Shown piece after piece: positions 9,469-17,644 of a stretch of 64,000 nucleotides of DNA. The DNA is taken from NCBI GenBank assembly GCA_016932015.1, contig JAFGDQ010000055.1:1-64000 (forward strand), given 5' to 3'. Under the pieces are notes generated by a model that saw only the letters and a list, made by a program, of their open reading frames with translations, was not told the origin of the DNA and did not search any database. The DNA is from Spirochaetota bacterium (GTDB lineage: Bacteria; Spirochaetota; UBA4802; JAFGDQ01). Positions within the stretch are counted from its first letter, which is position 1. Each line of letters begins with the position of its first letter. The translations under genes were made by a program, and so were the position numbers.

Positions 9469-10257
9469 ATGATGGAAAAATATTCATATATAGACTCATA
9501 TCTTGAAAGAATAAATTACAAAGGAAGTACAGCGGTATCGGAAGAGACACTACGCGAACTGCATATTGCGCATACATTGAACGTACCGTTTGAAAATATT
9601 GATGTTTTTTACAAACAGCCCGTACTTCTTGATGAGAATTCCCTGTTTGAAAAAATTGTTAATGGCAGACGGGGCGGTTATTGCTTTGAAATGAACGGTA
9701 TTTTTTCAATAGTATTAAAAAAACTGGGATTCAGGGTTACGGATCTGCTGGCAAGAGGAACTATAGACGGAATTAATTACTCACCCAGAACACATCAGGC
9801 ATTAATGGTTGAAACAGGAAATACAAAATGGATCGCGGACGTTGGTTTCGGCAATGACGGAATTATTGCTCCGCTTCTGCTTGAAGACGAATCTGATCAG
9901 AAACAGTTCGCGCATACATATAGAATAATCAGCGATCAGAATTCCGGTTATTTACTGCAAAAAAAACTGGAAGATAATTACAACAGTTTATACAAGTTTA
10001 CCCTGGAAGCATGCACACCGGAAGATTTTCTTATGTCAAATCATTTCACATCAACATTCCCCCAGTCCTTTTTTCTCATGATGAGAATGTGCACAATGCC
10101 CACAAAAGAAGGCAGAATTACTCTTACAGATAAACATTTTAAAATAATAAGCAACGGTAATACAACAGAAAAGCCTGTCGCAAATGAAGAAGAATTCAAA
10201 AAAATCCTTAATGAAAAATTCAGTCTGGATCTTGAGTTTATTCTTCAGACATGCTGA
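9469..10257 (+). CDS. Arylamine N-acetyltransferase family protein
   Basis: A 262-residue member of the NAT family, which transfers acyl groups from CoA to arylamines, hydrazines or related acceptors through a cysteine thioester. The catalytic triad is complete: Cys72 in RGGYCFE, His109 in RTHQAL and Asp124 in DVGFG. The early motif LNVPFENIDV is also typical. Length fits the family. The natural substrate is unknown; relatives include stand-alone detoxifying enzymes and amide synthases of ansamycin-type pathways, but no such cluster is near. Translation starts at the first of two tandem ATGs, preceded by AAAGGGA. It is divergent from the lipoprotein gene. Confidence 0.92.
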   Translation: MMEKYSYIDSYLERINYKGSTAVSEETLRELHIAHTLNVPFENIDVFYKQPVLLDENSLFEKIVNGRRGGYCFEMNGIFSIVLKKLGFRVTDLLARGTIDGINYSPRTHQALMVETGNTKWIADVGFGNDGIIAPLLLEDESDQKQFAHTYRIISDQNSGYLLQKKLEDNYNSLYKFTLEACTPEDFLMSNHFTSTFPQSFFLMMRMCTMPTKEGRITLTDKHFKIISNGNTTEKPVANEEEFKKILNEKFSLDLEFILQTC

Positions 10258-10334
10258 AACAGGCCGCATTTTTAATTGCTGATGACAATTAATGTACATT
10301 ATTGGCAGAAGCATCTCTTCCGGTTCAGGCAAAT

Positions 10335-10667
10335 ATGAAATATCTACTTTCATTACTAATATTATTTTTCATAAACACATGCCTGATCGCATTGCCCCGC
10401 GACGGTTATGTTTCAATTGAATCAGATAAGATATACACTCTCTCAAATAAATGGTTCTTTAAAGCAGAAGATAATCTGCGATATAAAGAGATTGATATAG
10501 ATACATCCGACTGGGATTTGACGTATTCACATTTACCATGGTCTCTAAGTAAAGGTAAAAATAAATACAAGGAAAACGGATGGTTTCGTTTAAACATCGA
10601 ACTGGACAGAATAAATCCCATCTCACTCCCATCCCCCGGCATTTCAGGGGAGCACAATTTTATCTGA
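10335..10667 (+). CDS. N-terminal fragment of a frameshifted 7TMR-DISM sensor kinase
   Basis: This frame carries a signal peptide (MKYLLSLLILFFINTCLIA) and the first half of an extracellular 7TMR-DISM-type beta domain (KWFFKAEDNLRYKEIDID, then ENGWFRLNIELDRINPISLP). It ends at a stop at 10665-10667. The other half of the same domain (GAQFYLNGYFVHETRPFSK) continues in a different frame of the next entry. A single missing base near the five-C run at 10633-10637 would join them. The ATG at 10335 is preferred for its signal peptide; a TTG at 10302 is an upstream alternative. Either the window has a base error, or the gene is mutated, phase-variable or frameshifted by the ribosome. Confidence 0.7.
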   Translation: MKYLLSLLILFFINTCLIALPRDGYVSIESDKIYTLSNKWFFKAEDNLRYKEIDIDTSDWDLTYSHLPWSLSKGKNKYKENGWFRLNIELDRINPISLPSPGISGEHNFI

Positions 10668-13393
10668 ATGGTTATTTTGTGCATGAGACACGCCCTTTTT
10701 CAAAAGACGGGAAAACACCTTTAATTGCAGGCAAGCCTGATATCATCAAATTTCCTTTACATTATCTGCGTAAAGGTATGAATATTTTAGCAATCAGAAC
10801 AGGTGCTCTTGATTTTTCCGGGGGGTTCGACGGGAAACTGCTCCTGGGAGCGAATGAAAAAATTAAGTCTGTCTGGATGAGAAACATCCTTTGGAATTTT
10901 TGTATCGGCTCTATCTTCATTTTTCTTAGTTTTTATTTTCTTCTTTATTATTGGAGAAGAAAAAATGAAAAATATTATCTGTTTTTTTCAGCCATGTCTT
11001 TTTTTGGCGGCCTCTGGAGTATAGCTTTTAAGGGTTATATTCAATGGATATTTGATTATCAGTGGATATATATATTATTTGTTCATAATGGTGAATTTCT
11101 TTTTTCCTACATGTTTGTTAATTTTGTTAATTCCTTTCTGAATTATAAGAAAACAATTATAACAAAAATATTTCTTCTTTTTTATATAATTCTCAGCATA
11201 ACTGTAACGATAGAATTTTTCATTACAGGATCTATTTTTTATTTTATAAAATATTTATACGACCTTTTTTTGTTTAGCTGCATACCTGTAAATCTTTATT
11301 TGATTTTCCTTTGTATTAAGGGTATAAAACAAAAAATATCTTTTTCAAATAGATTGTTATTAGGAATTATCTTGTACAGCATTGCTACAGTCTTAACTAT
11401 AATTATGTATACATTTGCCACAACTGAAAGTATATTTAATATTATAAATATTACCAAGTTTGACCAACCTGCAATGGAAGGCTTCTTTGCTATGATTATT
11501 GTCTTTGCCACAATACTTGCATCGCGTTTTTCTCAGATACATAATGACCTTGAAAAAGCGCATGAAGAATTGCTTAAAGTAGATAAAATGAAAGACGAAT
11601 TCATGGCTGTCACATCTCACGAGCTTCGCACGCCTCTTCTCGGAATTGAGGGACTTGCCGATTCAATGCTTGACGGCGCTGCAGGCAAACTATCACCGGA
11701 AGCAAGAAGAAATATAGAAATGATCGCTCTTTCAGGGAAAAGGCTGTCTACTCTTGTGAATGATATTCTTGACCTGTCAAGGATCAAGTACAGTAAGTTA
11801 AACCTGAATAAAAAAAATATTGATTTTAAGCATCTTGCAGGTGTGGCAGTAAAATTTTCAGAATCAGCATTCAAATATAAAAATATAAGGATTATAAATA
11901 ATATACCCGATGACTCCCCTGGAATATTCGCTGACCCTAACCGCTTTCTGCAGATAATGCATAACCTGATTGAAAACGCGATTAAATATACAAACAAAGG
12001 ACAAATCTTAATTTACTCACGAGTCCTTAAGAACTTTGTTGAAATAACTGTACAGGACACCGGGCTTGGCATTTCTCCTGAAAGATTTGAAGATATTTTC
12101 AAATCATTTGAACAGCTTGATTCCTCAATTACAAGGATGTACCAGGGAACCGGTCTCGGGCTTTCAATAACAAAACAGCTTATTGAACTTCATGGAGGTG
12201 AAATACATGTGGAATCCACTCCGGGCATTGGCAGCAAGTTCATTTTTACAATGCCGGTTTATTCTGATCAGGACAAATCAGATAAAACAAATCCTGAAAG
12301 TAATACCGATTCATCCTATACGGATGAAATTGTAAAACTTTCATCTTTTTCAATTCTTGGAACAGGCTTAACACAGCCTCACAATGAAAAAAAAACAGAC
12401 AGCTCAGCAGATACATCACACAGAAATGGAAAATATATACTTGTTGTTGATGATGAACCTGTTATTCAGAATGTATTGAAAAATATACTAACGCTAAACG
12501 GATACAGGGTTGACACAGCAGGTGACGGTAATGCTGCAATGGAAAAGCTTGAAACCGGAGAACTGCCTGATCTTGTTATACTCGATATTATGCTTCCCGG
12601 AATTTCGGGTTTCGACATATGCAGAAAAATACGCGAGAATCATCCTCTCTACGATCTTCCGATTCTTATGTGTACTGCAAAAACGGAGATTACTGACATG
12701 GTTACAGGCATGGAATCAGGAGCTAACGACTATTTAGCAAAACCATTTGACAAACGTGAACTTATCGCAAGAGTCAGCACGCTTATTCTGTTAAAAGACA
12801 CAATTGATGAATACAAAGTCACAAGATTAAGCAATCTGCAGAAAAGGCTAAGTCCTCATTTTCTGTTTAATGCTATTCATGCAATACATTCACTTATACA
12901 CACGAACCCTGAAAAAGCCGATGCAGGAATATTGAGACTTGCAGAGATATACCGCTATTTAGTGGACAGGTCACTGGAACAGACTGTGGATTTCAGTGAA
13001 GAATGGAATTTCGTAAAAAGTTATCTCGAATTTGAAAAAATAAGATTTCCTGAGATTCTTTCATATAAGCTTATATTAAACGGAGACTTTAAAAGAATAA
13101 AGATACCGCCTCTTATTCTTCAGCCTCTTGTTGAAAATGCTATCAAGCACGGCATACGCAGAAAAACAAATCCGGGCCTTATTGAAGTATATGCCGAAAT
13201 GGATGAGAATGAAATTATACTTACCGTAATTGATGACGGACCGGGCCCGGATTCCGGAAATCATTTCTCAAGATCTTTGGGAAATATTCGCGAAAGACTG
13301 AAGCTGCATTTCAGGGAATCTGAAATTACTCTGCAGAAATATAAGAAAAACGGTGCTATTGCTATTGTGAAATTCAGTGCTGATTCAAAATAA
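10580..13393 (+). CDS. Hybrid sensor kinase: 7TM, HisKA/HATPase, receiver, LytS-type kinase
   Basis: A 937-residue open frame holding most of a membrane sensor. Order: end of the DISM beta domain (about 22-92), seven or so transmembrane segments (about 100-315), a coiled linker, HisKA with the phospho-acceptor His347 in SHELRTP, HATPase with N, G1 (DTGLGI) and G2 (GTGLGL) boxes, a receiver domain (VVDDEP, phospho-acceptor Asp in LVILDIMLPG, conserved K in AKPFD), then a second kinase of the LytS/YehU type (LSPHFLFNAIHAI, LVENAIKHG). ATG 10580 has AAGGAAAA before it, but the domain start is cut off by the frameshift described in the previous entry. The output partner is unknown; no LytTR or OmpR regulator is adjacent. 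It ends in a strong terminator. Confidence 0.85.
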   Translation: MVSFKHRTGQNKSHLTPIPRHFRGAQFYLNGYFVHETRPFSKDGKTPLIAGKPDIIKFPLHYLRKGMNILAIRTGALDFSGGFDGKLLLGANEKIKSVWMRNILWNFCIGSIFIFLSFYFLLYYWRRKNEKYYLFFSAMSFFGGLWSIAFKGYIQWIFDYQWIYILFVHNGEFLFSYMFVNFVNSFLNYKKTIITKIFLLFYIILSITVTIEFFITGSIFYFIKYLYDLFLFSCIPVNLYLIFLCIKGIKQKISFSNRLLLGIILYSIATVLTIIMYTFATTESIFNIINITKFDQPAMEGFFAMIIVFATILASRFSQIHNDLEKAHEELLKVDKMKDEFMAVTSHELRTPLLGIEGLADSMLDGAAGKLSPEARRNIEMIALSGKRLSTLVNDILDLSRIKYSKLNLNKKNIDFKHLAGVAVKFSESAFKYKNIRIINNIPDDSPGIFADPNRFLQIMHNLIENAIKYTNKGQILIYSRVLKNFVEITVQDTGLGISPERFEDIFKSFEQLDSSITRMYQGTGLGLSITKQLIELHGGEIHVESTPGIGSKFIFTMPVYSDQDKSDKTNPESNTDSSYTDEIVKLSSFSILGTGLTQPHNEKKTDSSADTSHRNGKYILVVDDEPVIQNVLKNILTLNGYRVDTAGDGNAAMEKLETGELPDLVILDIMLPGISGFDICRKIRENHPLYDLPILMCTAKTEITDMVTGMESGANDYLAKPFDKRELIARVSTLILLKDTIDEYKVTRLSNLQKRLSPHFLFNAIHAIHSLIHTNPEKADAGILRLAEIYRYLVDRSLEQTVDFSEEWNFVKSYLEFEKIRFPEILSYKLILNGDFKRIKIPPLILQPLVENAIKHGIRRKTNPGLIEVYAEMDENEIILTVIDDGPGPDSGNHFSRSLGNIRERLKLHFRESEITLQKYKKNGAIAIVKFSADSK

Positions 13394-13437
13394 AAAAAGT
13401 CCGGTGAATAAATGAATAGGTTTACCGGACTTTTTTT
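13393..13437 (+). terminator. Rho-independent terminator
   Basis: A 13-bp stem (13393-13405 with 13424-13436, core AGTCCGGT) follows the sensor kinase stop codon directly and ends in a run of seven T. Its A/T symmetry means it may also work for the convergent NmrA-like gene. Confidence 0.85.
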
Positions 13438-13472
13438 ATGTTAAACTTTTAATGCCTGAAATATCAGCATCT

Positions 13473-14408
13473 TTATTCGGTCGCCGTTCTGTGTCCCACT
13501 CTGTGATTATCAATATCTTCAAAAACATCTTTTAATGATTTCGGTTTTCTGCCAGTAAGCAGCTCAACATGATCTGAGAGCATACTCATTTGATCAAGAC
13601 GGATTGCCTTGCCATAGGAAACCATGTCATCACTACAGAAAGGGAAAACCGCGTTGGAGAAATCGCCCGCAGTTGTTCTTGGAACACCCATTGAATCAAA
13701 ATGTTTAAACATTGCATCATCATCAATATTCCTGAATATTACATTTCCTCCGGTTACTTCATTGCCAATGCGTACAAGGTCAGCCATGCTTATCTGTTCA
13801 GGCCCCGTAATATCATAGATCTTATTGTCCTCACCCGCACCGGCAGCAACACAGGCAGCAGCTTCAGCACAGTCATTTCTTGTTATAAGTGACATTGTAC
13901 CTTCACCATGATTGTTAGATAAAACTCCGCCGCTTTCAACAGCATGCTCGTACGCGGTAACCATAGCTTCAACGTACTGTGAATCACGAAGTATATTCCA
14001 TTTCAAATCCGTAGTCCATATAAGATTTTCCGTAAATTCATGATCCACTTTTACGAGAGCGCCGTTTTCCCGTATTCCGGCACCAACCGTGGATGTGTAA
14101 ATTATTTTTTTCACACCGGCAGCAACAGCACTGCATATGGCGTTCTTATGCAGCTTACGGCGTTTTTCACCGACGAAAGGCAGTGAAATCATGAGAAGAG
14201 TATCCCCTCCTCTGAATGCTTCCTTTAAATCCTGCTCATTGTTATAATCAGCATATCTGGTTTCAACTCCCAGTTCCTGAAACGGCACAAGAGCCGCTTT
14301 GTTGGGACTTGTAAAAATAAGATTCTTTTTATTAATTTTATTCATAATGCTTACTGCTGCATATGAACCGAAATTACCGTCCACTCCGGTGATGATTATT
14401 TTACCCAT
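13473..14408 (-). CDS. NmrA-like NAD(P)-binding oxidoreductase
   Basis: About 311 residues of the atypical short-chain dehydrogenase group (NmrA / QorB-like). The dinucleotide-binding motif is ITGVDGNFGSYAA, a GxxGxxG form, followed by the strand VETRYADYNNEQDLKEAF used in this family to bind the cofactor. YTSTVGAG occupies the usual active-site strand position, without the classical YxxxK pair. Members act as NAD(P)H quinone reductases or redox sensors; the substrate is open. The start is set at the ATG at 14408 because GGAGG lies seven bases upstream; the ATG five codons earlier overlaps that site. It is a single gene convergent with the sensor kinase. Confidence 0.85.
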   Translation of the reverse strand: MGKIIITGVDGNFGSYAAVSIMNKINKKNLIFTSPNKAALVPFQELGVETRYADYNNEQDLKEAFRGGDTLLMISLPFVGEKRRKLHKNAICSAVAAGVKKIIYTSTVGAGIRENGALVKVDHEFTENLIWTTDLKWNILRDSQYVEAMVTAYEHAVESGGVLSNNHGEGTMSLITRNDCAEAAACVAAGAGEDNKIYDITGPEQISMADLVRIGNEVTGGNVIFRNIDDDAMFKHFDSMGVPRTTAGDFSNAVFPFCSDDMVSYGKAIRLDQMSMLSDHVELLTGRKPKSLKDVFEDIDNHRVGHRTATE

Positions 14409-14444
14409 TATGTAATCCTCCATTATTATCAGTTGCTTAAGAAT

Positions 14445-14473
14445 ATTATCCCGACAGCCGGACGTATTGTCAG
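14445..14473 (-). promoter_or_regulatory. Putative sigma-70 promoter for the NmrA-like gene
   Basis: On the minus strand CTGACA (complement of 14468-14473) and GATAAT (complement of 14445-14450) are 17 bases apart. The start point would be near 14438, about 30 bases before the start codon. Confidence 0.55.
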
Positions 14474-14707
14474 CCCTGTATAATTGCCAAAAGATACAAC
14501 TTATCCCGGAAATAAAAATCAGTTAATATAATATCTCATTAAAAGACAAATAAAAAATTATTTATAACTATTTGTACAGGTTTAATCAAAATAATTATTC
14601 CATGGTTAATAATAATTCAGCGATATTCCGCAATAAGTCAAATATTATTTTGTTATTAAATTCAAAGGCAATAATTTTTTGAAATGCTTTTTTTAAGACA
14701 ACTTTAA

Positions 14708-14735
14708 TTGACAAACAATATTACAATAATATATT
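14708..14735 (+). promoter_or_regulatory. Putative sigma-70 promoter for the GH3 gene
   Basis: TTGACA (14708-14713) and TATATT (14730-14735) are 16 bases apart. The start would be near 14742, leaving a leader of about 135 bases. The rest of the 14409-14877 gap is AT-rich with nothing else recognised. Confidence 0.5.
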
Positions 14736-14877
14736 TTAGCTTCCGGTTACTAAACAATTAAAAATAATATGACAGGCTCGATTCTTAACGTTCCGTTTCG
14801 TTTCTTAGATTTTTTTCTTCCGCTCAGGTTTGTAAAAAATTAGTTTATCTTTTAAATCATCCTTAAGGAAAAATCGA

Positions 14878-17061
14878 ATGTCCCGCAATAACTGCGATGC
14901 GAAAAACATAAGCACAGAGAAGTCGACAGCGTCAACCTCTCAACAGATTGAAAAGAAAACCGGTGAACTGCTTTCAAAGTTAACAATTGATGAAAAACTG
15001 CAGATGATGGATGGAGATGCTCCTTTCTGGCCCGGAATGGAAAAAATGCTCGACGGAAAATATAATGAGCACCCGTGGACTTCCGGGATTATTCCGGGAA
15101 TCGGTAATCCGGGAATTCGGTGCTCAGACGGGCCGCGCGGTATTGTACTTCAGGGAGCTACTACCTTTCCTGTTTCCATAGCCAGAGGCGCGGCATGGGA
15201 TACGGTGCTTGAGGAGAAAATCGGAGAAGCAATCGGACGGGAGCTCCGGGCATTCGGAGGAAATGTGTTTCTGGGAGTATGCGTTAACCTTCTGAGGCAT
15301 CCCGCATGGGGACGGGCACAGGAAACCTACGGGGAAGATTCTCATCACCTTGGCGAAATGGGAGTAGCCCTCACCCGCGGCGTACAGAAGCATGCGATGG
15401 CATGTGCGAAACATTTTGCTCTTAACTCAATTGAAAATGCCCGCTTCAAAGTAGATGTAAAGATCAGCAGGAGAGCTCTTCATGAGGTATATCTGCCTCA
15501 TTTCAGGCAGGTTGTTGATGAAGGTATTTCATGCATTATGAGTGCATACAACAGAATGAACGGGGAATGGTGCGGACAGAATAAAATTCTTCTCAGAAAA
15601 ATTCTGAAAGAAAAATGGGGATTTAAAGGCTTTATCGTGACAGACTGGTTTTTCGGCATAAGGGATGCCAAAAAAGCCGTTCTTGCAGGACAGGATCTGG
15701 AGATGCCTTTTCATATGCATTATCACAGCAATCTGAAACAGCTTGTTGATAAAGGCGAAGTCCCGGTCGAACTGATTGACGAAGCAGTTTCAAGACTGCT
15801 TCGGGAGCAGCTGCGCTATTCCGACTCTGACAGCGGTGAATACAGCCGGAAACTGATTGCTTCAGAAGAGCATCGCGCTCTGGCACTGGAAAGTGCAGAA
15901 AAATCAATTGTACTGCTTCAGAATAAAGAAAACCTGCTGCCTCTTACCGGAGTTAAAAAAATTGCAGTAATCGGAAAACTGGCTGACATCCCGAATACCG
16001 GAGACGCAGGCTCAAGTAAAACACGGCCGGATTATGTAATAACTCCTCTTGCAGGAATTAAAACAGCTTTTAAAGGTAAAATCAAAGCTGTTTACAATGA
16101 CGGAAGCGACCCGGAACATGCGGCAAAAACAGCTGCCGGGTCAGATGCAGTAATAATTGTTGCAGGATACACTCATTCCGACGAAGGAGAATTCCTTGAT
16201 CCTGAAACAATGAAAAAAATGGCCTCCTTTTATCCTGAACCAGCTCCGGAAGAAGAATATATTGCACGCAGACTTGAACAAATGAAACCTGAAGACAGTA
16301 CCGGTGCTTTTCTGCCCGGAGGCGACCGTGACTCTCTTACCTTGTCTTCTGAAGATGAAACATTAATAAAAACTGTTTCAGCTGCCAATAAAAAAACAAT
16401 CGTTGCGGTTATGGGCGGAAGTGCAATAATTATGGAATCCTGGCGGGAAAAAGTAAATTCCATTCTCATGATTTGGTATCCCGGAATGGAAGGAGGAAAA
16501 GCTCTCGCGAACATTTTACTTGGAAAAGTAAATCCAGGCGGAAAACTGCCTCTTGTGATTCCTGAAAAAGCTGAGCATCTGCCGTTTTTCGATAAAAATG
16601 CTGAGAAAATTGAATATGATTTATGGCACGGATACCGCAAACTTGAAAAAGAAAACCATAAACCCGCGTTCCCCTTCGGTTTCGGACTCAGCTATACTGA
16701 TTTTCAATATAAAAACCTTTTATTATGTGAAACGGTACTCAGTCCCTCAGATACACTTCAGCTTCAGCTTGAATTATCCAATACAGGAAAATTTTCCGGT
16801 GAAGAAATAGTTCAGGTTTATATTTCCGCAATAAATTCCTGTGTTGAAAGAGCCGTTAAAGAATTAAAAGCTTTTACAAGAGTTGCTCTTGTACCTGGTG
16901 AGAATAAAACTGTTCAATTCGAAATTCCACTTGCAAAATTAGCCTATTATAATGAAAGCAAAGAGGAATTTGTTGTAGAAGCTGTTAAATATGAAGTTTT
17001 TGCAGGATCACACTCCATGGACCCCAACGCATTAAAAGCCTGCTTTAGTGTTCAGGAATAA
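14878..17061 (+). CDS. Glycoside hydrolase family 3 (beta-glucosidase-like)
   Basis: A 727-residue GH3 enzyme with the usual three parts: N-terminal barrel (about 30-290), alpha/beta sandwich (about 340-580, with VAVMGGSAIIMESW and ILMIWYPGMEGG), and a C-terminal fibronectin-III-like domain. The catalytic nucleophile is Asp256 in VTDW, and the substrate-binding KH/F motif is at 178-180. It should cleave terminal beta-linked glucose or similar sugars from oligosaccharides by a retaining mechanism. No signal peptide is visible, so it is likely cytoplasmic and acts on imported oligosaccharides. AAGGA precedes the ATG. No sugar transporter or regulator is beside it, so substrate specificity is not indicated. 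Confidence 0.93.
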   Translation: MSRNNCDAKNISTEKSTASTSQQIEKKTGELLSKLTIDEKLQMMDGDAPFWPGMEKMLDGKYNEHPWTSGIIPGIGNPGIRCSDGPRGIVLQGATTFPVSIARGAAWDTVLEEKIGEAIGRELRAFGGNVFLGVCVNLLRHPAWGRAQETYGEDSHHLGEMGVALTRGVQKHAMACAKHFALNSIENARFKVDVKISRRALHEVYLPHFRQVVDEGISCIMSAYNRMNGEWCGQNKILLRKILKEKWGFKGFIVTDWFFGIRDAKKAVLAGQDLEMPFHMHYHSNLKQLVDKGEVPVELIDEAVSRLLREQLRYSDSDSGEYSRKLIASEEHRALALESAEKSIVLLQNKENLLPLTGVKKIAVIGKLADIPNTGDAGSSKTRPDYVITPLAGIKTAFKGKIKAVYNDGSDPEHAAKTAAGSDAVIIVAGYTHSDEGEFLDPETMKKMASFYPEPAPEEEYIARRLEQMKPEDSTGAFLPGGDRDSLTLSSEDETLIKTVSAANKKTIVAVMGGSAIIMESWREKVNSILMIWYPGMEGGKALANILLGKVNPGGKLPLVIPEKAEHLPFFDKNAEKIEYDLWHGYRKLEKENHKPAFPFGFGLSYTDFQYKNLLLCETVLSPSDTLQLQLELSNTGKFSGEEIVQVYISAINSCVERAVKELKAFTRVALVPGENKTVQFEIPLAKLAYYNESKEEFVVEAVKYEVFAGSHSMDPNALKACFSVQE

Positions 17062-17436
17062 TAACACAATACTTATGTGTTTAATTTTACAGACAGCTGT
17101 GACATCCGGAATTAAAAAAGCAGTTATTTTTGAGAAAAAAGCTTTACTTTTCTTAATTATTATTATATCCATCATAATAGTAGTGTATAAACCTTAAAAA
17201 CAAACCTTTAATTTTTAAAAATAATGATAATAATCTAAAAAATCATTGCACAGATTAAGCTTAAAATGTAAGCAAGTACTTGCAGTAAAATTACAGATGC
17301 ATTTCTGCAAAGGAGATAAACTCACTGATAATTTAAAATTTTTGATTTTCCGGTCGTATTTACAGCAGTTTTGTTACTATACAAATAATATGATTTACTG
17401 AGACGCTTTTTGCAGGTATAACATTGGAATTTTAAA
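17062..17436. other. Intergenic stretch after the GH3 gene
   Basis: About 375 AT-rich bases. A small AACACA/TGTGTT stem (17063-17081) followed by a T-rich patch could be a weak terminator. No gene is seen. Confidence 0.35.
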
Positions 17437-17465
17437 TTGACTTATTACTCAAATTTCCGTAAATT
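17437..17465 (+). promoter_or_regulatory. Putative promoter of the glycyl radical enzyme operon
   Basis: TTGACT (17437-17442) and TAAATT (17460-17465) are 17 bases apart. Transcription would start near 17472, leaving a leader of about 170 bases that contains the palindrome at 17575-17596. Confidence 0.4.
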
Positions 17466-17574
17466 AGAAGCAGAAGCGCAGTTTTAAATTATTAGTTTAT
17501 TATCAGAATTTTTCGGACAGCATAACTTGTTCCACTTTACAGCAGAGAATTATCTCCCGCTTAATATTACTAAA

Positions 17575-17596
17575 ACAATTCTGCATGCAGAATTGT
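17575..17596. promoter_or_regulatory. Perfect 22-bp palindrome before the glycyl radical enzyme
   Basis: The sequence from 17575 to 17596 is its own reverse complement; the half-site is ACAATTCTGCA. It ends 48 bases before the ATG. Its symmetry and position suggest an operator for a dimeric regulator, or an RNA hairpin if transcribed. No regulator gene is adjacent. Confidence 0.5.
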
Positions 17597-17644
17597 AATA
17601 TACTGTTAATCAAAAAAGCAACTAATTCTTCAGGAGGAAAAAAT

